NCBI RefSeq assembly: GCF_005768555.2 | Contig: NZ_VCHX02000168.1 | Coordinates: 16,891-80,890 of the forward strand | Source of the DNA: Streptomyces sporangiiformans | GTDB taxonomy: Bacteria; Actinomycetota; Actinomycetes; Streptomycetales; Streptomycetaceae | DNA: 64,000 nucleotides | Direction of reading: 5' to 3' | In this document: piece after piece, positions 25,367-31,331 of the stretch | Numbering within the stretch: position 1 is the first letter of the stretch | How the letters are laid out: each line of letters opens with the position of its first letter | Position numbers and translations under genes: made by a program | Notes under the pieces: model-generated | Told to the model about the DNA's origin: nothing | What the model saw: the letters and a program-made list of their open reading frames with translations, nothing else | Databases searched by the model: none

Positions 25367-25909
25367 GTGTACTTCGCCGCACTGCTCGCGCGCACCGAAG
25401 ACGGGTGGGAAGCGAGCGACACAGAGCTCGACGATGTGGAGACCCTGTCGGATCTGGCCGACCTGGCCCGCGAGGCCTCGGCCGACGAGGACACGGTTCT
25501 CGTACTCATCGAGCAGGAGGACGCGTGGTTCGGCGTCGTCCGCGTGGACGGCGAGGAGGACCCTCGTATCTACGTCTCGGACGCCGCTGCCGCTGCCCGC
25601 AGCTCGTATGGCGAGATCCTGCTCACGGACGAACTGCTCGGAAGGGAGCCCGACGACGACGTCGCCGACCTGGACTCCCTCGACCTCGACGGCACGGAGG
25701 ACGGTGAACCCGAGAACGACGACGCCGACGACGAGGACGGCGGCGCCACCGCGGGCGACGCCGTGCCGTCCGGACCCATCGGAGACCGCGAGGTTCTCGT
25801 CGACCTCGGCGTGACCGAGAAGGAACTGCTGGCCCTGGACAGCACCGACGCGCTCAATGAGATCGCCGAGGTCCTGGGCGCGGCGGAGGTCCTGGAGACC
25901 GTCCGCTGA
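25367..25909 (+). CDS. tRNA adenosine deaminase-associated protein
   Basis: A 180-residue acidic protein of the family found next to tadA in actinobacteria (YFAALLARTEDGWEASDTELDDVETLSDLADLARE, later FGVVRVDGEEDPRIYVSDAAAAARSSYGE). An Asp/Glu-rich disordered stretch (about 110-140) precedes a C-terminal helical domain LVDLGVTEKELLALDSTDALNEIAEVLGA. Function unknown; its constant linkage suggests a partner of TadA. Start GTG 25367 has GGGAGA seven bases before it; the ATG at 25346 lacks one. The stop TGA overlaps a possible CTG start of tadA. Confidence 0.88.
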   Translation: MYFAALLARTEDGWEASDTELDDVETLSDLADLAREASADEDTVLVLIEQEDAWFGVVRVDGEEDPRIYVSDAAAAARSSYGEILLTDELLGREPDDDVADLDSLDLDGTEDGEPENDDADDEDGGATAGDAVPSGPIGDREVLVDLGVTEKELLALDSTDALNEIAEVLGAAEVLETVR

Positions 25910-26388
25910 GCACTCAGGAACAGCGGGATCCCGTACGCGACCGCTGGCGGGCGGCGATGCGGCTCGCCCTGGACGAGGCCTCACTGGCCGTCCGGGGCGG
26001 GGACGTCCCCGTCGGCGCCGTCATGCTGTCCCCGGACGGGACGACGGCGCTCGCCACGGGCCACAACGAACGCGAGGCGACCGGCGATCCCACGGCGCAC
26101 GCCGAGGTGCTCGCCCTGCGCCGGGCCGCCGCGGAACTCGGATCGTGGCGGCTCACGGGGTGCACACTCGTCGTCACGCTGGAGCCCTGCACGATGTGTG
26201 CGGGCGCGATCGTGCAGTCGCGCGTGGACCGCCTCGTCTACGGCGCCCGCGACGAGAAAGCCGGCGCGGCGGGTTCCCTCTGGGACGTCGTACGCGACCG
26301 GCGCCTCAACCACCGCCCCGAAGTGATCGGCGGCGTACTCGACGAGGAGTGCGCCCGGTTGCTCACGGACTTCTTCCAGAGCCGCTGA
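25906..26388 (+). CDS. tadA: tRNA(adenine34) deaminase
   Basis: Deaminates A34 to inosine in tRNA-Arg(ACG), whose gene is also in this window (50046-50118). Zinc/catalytic motif HAEV (proton-shuttle Glu) and PCTMC are visible, with the core VPVGAVMLSPDG and GHNEREATGDPTAHAEVLALR. The first ordinary start is ATG 25957, but E. coli TadA has about 11 residues before the equivalent Met, within helix 1. The frame continues upstream through RWRAA to CTG 25906, which has GGAG eight bases before it and overlaps the previous stop as CTGA. I give that start; ATG 25957 (143 residues) is the fallback. Confidence 0.93.
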   Translation: MSTQEQRDPVRDRWRAAMRLALDEASLAVRGGDVPVGAVMLSPDGTTALATGHNEREATGDPTAHAEVLALRRAAAELGSWRLTGCTLVVTLEPCTMCAGAIVQSRVDRLVYGARDEKAGAAGSLWDVVRDRRLNHRPEVIGGVLDEECARLLTDFFQSR

Positions 26389-26494
26389 ACCGCAGACCGC
26401 CGAACCACGACGGCGGAGGTGGGCCTCTGACCGCTGAACCGTCGGCCGAATACGGATTTCAGACCACGGCCCATCGTGGGCTAGGATCTCTCCC

Positions 26495-26579
26495 GGTAGC
26501 GTGTCCGAGCGGCCGAAGGAGCTCGCCTCGAAAGCGAGTGTGGCGCAAGTCACCGAGGGTTCAAATCCCTCCGCTACCG
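26495..26579 (+). tRNA. tRNA-Ser(CGA)
   Basis: Acceptor GGTAGCG pairs with CGCTACC, discriminator G. Anticodon loop reads CTCGAAA with anticodon CGA. A long variable arm (class II) and the T-loop GGTTCAAATCC are present. The 3' CCA is not encoded. Confidence 0.96.
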
Positions 26580-26585
26580 CTTCAG

Positions 26586-26613
26586 AAGGGCCCCGTCGAC
26601 AGACGGGGCCCTT
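26586..26613 (+). terminator. Terminator after tRNA-Ser
   Basis: Perfect 12-bp stem AAGGGCCCCGTC / GACGGGGCCCTT with loop GACA, seven bases after the tRNA. Confidence 0.8.
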
Positions 26614-26735
26614 CATGCGTTCCCCTCGGCGACCGGGCCGTCGCTCACAGGATCGATGGGGGCACAAGTGGCCGAGATACACTCACCGCCGGCAACAGGA
26701 TCCCAGTAGGCACAGCAGGCACAGGGGAGGCCGCG

Positions 26736-26915
26736 GTGGCGGTGAATTCGAAGAAGATCGCCATGTATGCGCTCGTGGTCTTCGTGCTCTACGTGATCAT
26801 CACCGACCCGCAACAGGCCGCCGACTACGTGCAGATAGGGTTCGAGGGCGTTTCGAACGCCGCCCAAGCCGTCGGTGACTTCATGACGTGGGTCGCCGAC
26901 GGGGCCCCGAACTGA
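26736..26915 (+). CDS. Small single-span membrane protein
   Basis: A 59-residue protein: MAVNSKKIAMYALVVFVLYV has a short basic start and one TM helix (about 8-22), then a helical amphipathic tail (QQAADYVQIGFEGVSNAAQA...). GGGGAGG lies five bases before GTG 26736; GTG 26742 is an alternative. Conserved small Streptomyces protein of unknown function, transcribed in the direction of the Dabb gene that follows 31 bp later. Confidence 0.7.
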   Translation: MAVNSKKIAMYALVVFVLYVIITDPQQAADYVQIGFEGVSNAAQAVGDFMTWVADGAPN

Positions 26916-26946
26916 TCGGCGGCCACCACACCTCCTGGGAGTGCCC

Positions 26947-27240
26947 GTGATCCGCCACCTGGTCCTCTTCAAGCTCAACGAGGGCGTCGAGCGCGACGAC
27001 CCGCGGGTCGTCGAGGGGGTCGCGGCCTTCCGGGCGCTGGGCGGACAGATCCCGGAGCTGAAGTTCTGGGAGTGCGACTGGAACATCACCGACCGCCCCA
27101 TCGCGTACGACTTCGCCATCAACTCGGCGGTGGAGGACACGGACGCGCTGAAGCGCTACCTCGAGCACCCCGCACATCAGGCCGGCGTCGTGCTGTGGCG
27201 CGAATTCGCCACGTGGGTGATCGCCGACTACGAGTTCTGA
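26947..27240 (+). CDS. Dabb (stress-responsive alpha/beta barrel) family protein
   Basis: A 97-residue ferredoxin-like fold protein: MIRHLVLFKLNEGV is the family start, with FWECDWNITDRPIAYDFAINSAVEDTDALKRYLEHPAHQ and the C-terminal strand ATWVIADYEF. It dimerises; bacterial functions are mostly unknown. Start GTG 26947 has GGGAG five bases upstream; GTG 26941 would place the start inside that motif. Confidence 0.88.
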   Translation: MIRHLVLFKLNEGVERDDPRVVEGVAAFRALGGQIPELKFWECDWNITDRPIAYDFAINSAVEDTDALKRYLEHPAHQAGVVLWREFATWVIADYEF

Positions 27241-27343
27241 GCCGCGCGGAGCCGCGCTGCCCCTTATGCCCACACTTGTCACCAACACGAGTCTTTGCGG
27301 TGCTTGCACACAGTGCACATGTCTTGTGATGCTATGACCGCTT

Positions 27344-27367
27344 TTGACGGATGAGTTGACGGATGGG
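27344..27367 (+). repeat. Two 12-bp tandem repeats upstream of sigF
   Basis: TTGACGGATGAG (27344-27355) and TTGACGGATGGG (27356-27367), one mismatch, directly before the sigF start region. Each contains a TTGAC element; this could be a promoter duplication or an activator site. Confidence 0.5.
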
Positions 27368-27387
27368 TTGCTCATGAAGAGGTGGCG

Positions 27388-28389
27388 TTGACCGTGTCGG
27401 CCAGTACTGCGCCGCCCAAGGAAGAGGCCCCGGCGCCCACCTCGGCCCCGGCGCCCACTCCCGCCCCCGCCACCGCCACTGCCCCTCATCCCGCACGAGC
27501 CCCAAGTCCCGCCGTCACCCCAGGCTCCACTGCTGCCCCAAATCCCGCCGCCACCCCGAGTCCCGCCGCCGCTCCAGGCCCCGCTGCCGCACCAGAGCCC
27601 GCTCCCGCCCCATCCCCCGAGAAGCGGCGCAGTGCCGACACCCGGGCGCTCACGCAGGTGCTCTTCGCCGAGCTGAAGCACCTGCAGCGGGGGACCCCCG
27701 AGCACGATCGCGTGCGCAGCGCGCTCATCGAGGCCAACCTGCCGCTCGTGCGGTACGCGGCCGCCCGCTTCCGCAGCCGCAACGAGCCCATGGAGGACAT
27801 CGTCCAGGTCGGCACGATCGGCCTGATCAACGCGATCGACCGCTTCGACCCCGACCGGGGCGTCCAGTTCCCCACCTTCGCGATGCCGACCGTCGTCGGC
27901 GAGATCAAGCGGTACTTCCGCGACAACGTCCGCACCGTCCACGTACCGCGCCGCCTGCACGAACTGTGGGTGCAGGTGAACGGCGCGACCGAGGACCTCA
28001 CGACGGCCTTCGGGCGCTCGCCCACCACCGCCGAGATCGCCGAACGGCTGCGGATCACCGAGGAGGAGGTCCTGGCCTGCATCGAGGCCGGACGCTCGTA
28101 CCACGCGACATCCCTGGAAGCGGCCCAGGAGGGCGACGGGATGCCGGGCCTGCTCGACCGGCTCGGCTACGAGGATCCGGCGCTGGACGGCGTCGAGCAC
28201 CGCGACCTCGTACGCCACCTCCTCGTCCAGCTCCCCGAGCGAGAACAGCGCATCCTTCTCCTGCGCTACTACAGCAATCTGACGCAGTCACAGATCAGCG
28301 CCGAGCTGGGTGTCTCGCAGATGCATGTGTCAAGGCTGCTCGCCAGGAGTTTCGCCCGGCTTCGATCCGCAAACAGGATCGAGGCGTAA
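27388..28389 (+). CDS. sigF: RNA polymerase sigma factor, SigB/SigF family (sporulation SigF type)
   Basis: About 333 residues. Sigma region 2 (NLPLVRYAAARFRSRNEPMED, VQVGTIGLINAIDRFDPDRG, FPTFAMPTVVGEIKRYFRD), region 3 (RRLHELWVQVNGA) and region 4 with helix-turn-helix (LTQSQISAELGVSQMHVSRLLARS) are complete. In Streptomyces SigF acts late in spore maturation; the assignment rests on family plus the tadA/upp neighbourhood. The first 75 residues are a Pro/Ala/Thr-rich disordered extension with repeated APSPA/ATPSPAAAP units, longer than SigF homologues I know. Start TTG 27388 has AAGAGG five bases upstream; GTG 27382 and GTG 27394 are alternatives. Confidence 0.86.
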   Translation: MTVSASTAPPKEEAPAPTSAPAPTPAPATATAPHPARAPSPAVTPGSTAAPNPAATPSPAAAPGPAAAPEPAPAPSPEKRRSADTRALTQVLFAELKHLQRGTPEHDRVRSALIEANLPLVRYAAARFRSRNEPMEDIVQVGTIGLINAIDRFDPDRGVQFPTFAMPTVVGEIKRYFRDNVRTVHVPRRLHELWVQVNGATEDLTTAFGRSPTTAEIAERLRITEEEVLACIEAGRSYHATSLEAAQEGDGMPGLLDRLGYEDPALDGVEHRDLVRHLLVQLPEREQRILLLRYYSNLTQSQISAELGVSQMHVSRLLARSFARLRSANRIEA

Positions 28390-28488
28390 CTCGCGAGAGC
28401 GAATCGCTCGTAAGGCAATTTCCCGACAGTTCTGGGCTGAAAAACTGCCAGACCCTTCTTTTCCAGGGCCGATCCACCCTATGTGTGT

Positions 28489-28523
28489 CGACATGTCACT
28501 ACAGCGTGTTGCCGACATGTGAC
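28489..28523. promoter_or_regulatory. Repeated CGACATGT-SAC element upstream of sigN
   Basis: CGACATGTCAC (28489-28499) and CGACATGTGAC (28513-28523) are spaced 24 bp start to start in the AT-richer sigN upstream region. Candidate binding site for a developmental regulator; identity unknown. Confidence 0.4.
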
Positions 28524-28633
28524 ATTCTTCCGGAAGCGCGTTTGCCGCAGCTCTGCCTCCGGTATTCAGGTGGAGGCTGCGTTCCTTCGACGGGAGCGTC
28601 CGCCGCGTCCGTCCGCGACCCAAAGGGGGTGGC

Positions 28634-29524
28634 ATGTCCGCAGACCAGGGCAGCTCGAAGGTGCTCACGCTCACAAAGAGCGAGTCCGCGCCCGACGTGC
28701 TTCACAGCGTCGATGTCCCGGCCCTTCCGGCTCCGGAAGCCCCGGCCCTCTCGACTTCGGAAGCCATCGACACCCGCACCCTGTCCCGCTCCCTGTTCCT
28801 GCGGCTCGCCGCACTCGACGAGAACAGCCCGGAGCGCGCCTACGTTCGGGACACCCTCATCGAACTCAACCTCCCGCTCGTGCGCTACGCGGCCGCCCGC
28901 TTCCGCAGCCGCAACGAGCCCATGGAGGACATCGTCCAGGTCGGCACGATCGGCCTGATCAAGGCGATCGACCGCTTCGACTGCGAACGGGGCGTGGAGT
29001 TCCCGACGTTCGCGATGCCGACGGTCGTGGGCGAGATCAAGCGCTTCTTCCGGGACACCTCGTGGTCGGTCCGGGTCCCGCGGCGCCTCCAGGAGCTGCG
29101 GCTGGCCCTCACCAAGGCCAGCGACGACCTCTCCCAGAAGCTGGACCGCTCCCCGACGGTGACCGAACTCGCCACCGTGCTGGGCGTGTCCGAGGAGGAC
29201 GTGGTCGACGGCCTGGCGGTCGGCAACGCGTACACGGCGTCCTCGCTGGACTCCCCGGCCCCCGAGGACGACGGCGGCGAGGGCTCCCTGGCCGACCGCC
29301 TCGGCTACGAGGACATGGCCCTCGAAGGCGTCGAGTACCGGGAGTCCCTGAAGCCCCTCCTCGCCAAGCTCCCGCCCCGAGAGCGACAGATCATCATGCT
29401 CCGCTTCTTCGCGAACATGACCCAGTCGCAGATCGGCGAGGAGGTCGGCATCTCGCAGATGCACGTGTCCCGGCTGCTGACGCGGACGCTGGCGCAGCTG
29501 CGGGAAGGACTCATCTCGGACTGA
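28634..29524 (+). CDS. sigN: RNA polymerase sigma factor, SigB/SigF family (SigN type)
   Basis: A 296-residue paralogue of the preceding sigma factor with complete regions 2, 3 and 4 (VRYAAARFRSRNEPMEDIVQ, FPTFAMPTVVGEIKRFFRD, MTQSQIGEEVGISQMHVSRL). In S. coelicolor the gene next to sigF is sigN, which acts in the subapical stem of aerial hyphae and in sporulation; the name is given by position and family. ATG 28634 follows AAAGGGGG. A 108-bp segment in region 2 is nearly identical to sigF. A 244-bp spacer separates the two, so it is probably transcribed on its own. Confidence 0.86.
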   Translation: MSADQGSSKVLTLTKSESAPDVLHSVDVPALPAPEAPALSTSEAIDTRTLSRSLFLRLAALDENSPERAYVRDTLIELNLPLVRYAAARFRSRNEPMEDIVQVGTIGLIKAIDRFDCERGVEFPTFAMPTVVGEIKRFFRDTSWSVRVPRRLQELRLALTKASDDLSQKLDRSPTVTELATVLGVSEEDVVDGLAVGNAYTASSLDSPAPEDDGGEGSLADRLGYEDMALEGVEYRESLKPLLAKLPPRERQIIMLRFFANMTQSQIGEEVGISQMHVSRLLTRTLAQLREGLISD

Positions 29525-29562
29525 GGGTTCATAATTGACGGGTCGTCAGCCACACTGGCGCG

Positions 29563-30351
29563 ATGCGTCGAGGGTTGATACGTGGTCGCCGAGGTGCCCT
29601 TGTGGCCGCCTCGGCGACCGCCGTCTGTGCGGGTGGACTGCTGGCCGCTTGCGGAGGTGGCGGCGGCGGTGACGGATACGTCGCGGTCGGACCGGCCGGC
29701 GGTACCCCTCGACCAGCCGGGACGGCGGCGGCTCCGACGGGCGACGTGACGCTGATCCCGCTCGACGGTGCGGAATCCGGCTCCCGCACCCCCGCCCCTG
29801 GACCTTCCGCGCCCGGAAACCCCGCCGCGAGGGGCGGCCCGCCCGACGGGAGCGGTCGTTCGGAGGGCGGCCCGTCGGACGCACCGGGCGCCCCGGGGAC
29901 CGACGCATCAGACTCATCGGATGCATCGGACGCGTCGGGGGGCGGCACCGAGTCCGGTCGCACGAGTGGGGGCGGTGGGGGTCAGCCCTCCCCACCGACG
30001 TCCGGCGGCAGTACGCCGGCGGACGGGAGCACGGCGCCCAGTGGGCCCGCGAAGCTGACCGTCAGCGATCCCGAACGCGAGCCCGCCGCGGCACGCTGGT
30101 GCGAAAAGGTCACCCTCGACTTCCACAACACCGGAGGCGCGGCAGTGCGTTCGGGCACCGTGACCTTCGGCACGCACATCATCGGGGCGCTCGGCATCGA
30201 CTGGGCGACCATCGAGTCGGCCGAGAAACTTCCCGCGCCGATCGCCGCCGGCGCGCGGAAGGAGAAGACCTGGACGGTGTGCGTGGACGAGTGGCGCGTG
30301 CCGCTGGGCATGCACATCGAGACACAGGACGTGTCCGTCCAGTGGAAGTAG
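29563..30351 (+). CDS. Predicted lipoprotein with Gly/Ser/Asp-rich linker
   Basis: A 262-residue secreted protein. Signal peptide with lipobox LLAAC, then a Gly run and about 130 residues of low-complexity Gly/Ser/Pro/Asp (including TDASDSSDASDASGGG). The C-terminal domain (about 165-262) is a compact beta-domain with two Cys (WCEKVTLDFHNTGG ... WTVCVDEWRVPLGMHIETQ), probably disulfide-bonded. It has no family I recognise. The gene lies 38 bp after sigN and may be co-transcribed with it. The domain reads like an extracellular Ig-like module. Confidence 0.78.
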   Translation: MRRGLIRGRRGALVAASATAVCAGGLLAACGGGGGGDGYVAVGPAGGTPRPAGTAAAPTGDVTLIPLDGAESGSRTPAPGPSAPGNPAARGGPPDGSGRSEGGPSDAPGAPGTDASDSSDASDASGGGTESGRTSGGGGGQPSPPTSGGSTPADGSTAPSGPAKLTVSDPEREPAAARWCEKVTLDFHNTGGAAVRSGTVTFGTHIIGALGIDWATIESAEKLPAPIAAGARKEKTWTVCVDEWRVPLGMHIETQDVSVQWK

Positions 30352-30367
30352 CGGAAGGAGCGGACGC

Positions 30368-30565
30368 CTACTTGAAAGCGAGCCAGGCGACCGCGGCGAC
30401 GACCGCCACGGCGAGTACGACGCCGACGATCAGGCCGATGCGGGGTCCGGCCGGGGCGGCGGGCTGCTGCCTGCGGCCCTGGGGGCCCTCGTCGACGAAA
30501 GCGCGGAACATCTGGGTGCTACCCGCGGGGTCGTAGTTGCCCTCGGGGCCCTGGGTGTTTGCCAT
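30368..30565 (-). CDS. Small C-tail-anchored membrane protein
   Basis: A 65-residue protein: a polar N-terminal half (MANTQGPEGNYDPAGSTQMF) and a C-terminal TM helix (IGLIVGVVLAVAVVAAVAWLAFK). Convergent with the lipoprotein gene. Function unknown; tail-anchored topology predicted. Confidence 0.75.
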   Translation of the reverse strand: MANTQGPEGNYDPAGSTQMFRAFVDEGPQGRRQQPAAPAGPRIGLIVGVVLAVAVVAAVAWLAFK

Positions 30566-30641
30566 GGGCCAGGACCCTAGCGAATGCCTCCGGCTCGCCC
30601 AAGTGCCGGGTGCCCTCTTCTGGTGTTGCTTGTCCGTTCTT

Positions 30642-30686
30642 GGGTGGCTGGTCGCGCAGTTCCCCGCGCCCCTGCAGGGCGCCCCC
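30642..30686. repeat. Dispersed Streptomyces intergenic repeat, copy 1
   Basis: Contains GTGGCTGGTCGCGCAGTTCC followed by CCGCGCCCCTGCAGGGCGCC. This family is scattered widely between Streptomyces genes. A shorter copy lies at 35346-35384. Confidence 0.6.
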
Positions 30687-30731
30687 TTTGCCAATTTGCC
30701 AAGGTTTTAGCGGCTCACCCCCCTCTCTCAT

Positions 30732-30774
30732 TTGCCTGCAGCAACCAATCATCTTTATGGTTGCCCTAAGCAAC
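30732..30774. promoter_or_regulatory. Two MarR-type inverted repeats
   Basis: TTGC CTGCA GCAA (30732-30744) and GTTGC CCTAA GCAAC (30760-30774) share the same arm and 5-bp spacer. They lie directly upstream of the marR gene at 30790, suggesting autoregulation. Confidence 0.6.
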
Positions 30775-30789
30775 GAAGGAGGGGGGCCG

Positions 30790-31308
30790 ATGGCCGCTCA
30801 GCGTCAGTACGAGGAGCTGGCTCGGCAGCTCAGTGCCATCGGTGCGGTGAAACGGGGTCTCGGGCGGGTGCTTCCGCAGGAGTGCCCCGGAGGTTCCGCC
30901 GCCGTGCTCACGCTGCTCGAGCGGCACGGCGAGATGCGGATGAGCCGCCTAGCGGAGCTGCTGGCCATCGACATGTCGGTGACGAGCCGGCATGTGGCCC
31001 AGGTCGCGGAGCGCGGCTGGATCGACCGGTCCCCCGACCCCGCCGACAAGCGGTCACGCATCCTCCGGCTCACCCCCTCCGGACGGGACATGCTCGCCGA
31101 GATCTCCGAGCGCTACACACACGCGCTCGCCCACTACCTCGAGGACTGGTCCGACGACGAGGTCGACCAGCTCAACTCTCTGCTCGGCCGGCTGCGCACC
31201 AGCTTCGACGACTGCCGACCGGCCGCGGCCGCGCCCCCGTCCCCGTCCCCGTCCCCGCCGCCGGCGTCACCCTCGACGCCACCGGCGACCACCCGTACGC
31301 CCGCATAA
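30790..31308 (+). CDS. MarR-family transcriptional regulator
   Basis: A 172-residue winged-helix regulator: MRMSRLAELLAIDMSVTSRHVAQVAERGWIDRS with the wing DPADKRSRILRLTPSGRDML. The C-terminal 30 residues are an unusual Pro/Ser/Ala-rich tail. AAGGAGG lies five to eight bases before ATG 30790. First gene of a marR-MFS-yceI operon, so it probably represses the exporter genes that follow 23 bp later. Confidence 0.9.
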   Translation: MAAQRQYEELARQLSAIGAVKRGLGRVLPQECPGGSAAVLTLLERHGEMRMSRLAELLAIDMSVTSRHVAQVAERGWIDRSPDPADKRSRILRLTPSGRDMLAEISERYTHALAHYLEDWSDDEVDQLNSLLGRLRTSFDDCRPAAAAPPSPSPSPPPASPSTPPATTRTPA

Positions 31309-31331
31309 AGCAACGTAAGAGAAGGAAGCCC

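Noticed and set aside
29535..29562. Leaderless promoter for the lipoprotein gene (TTGACG, CACACT, ATG)
   Set aside because: The two hexamers are only 10 bp apart, too close for a sigma-70-type promoter.
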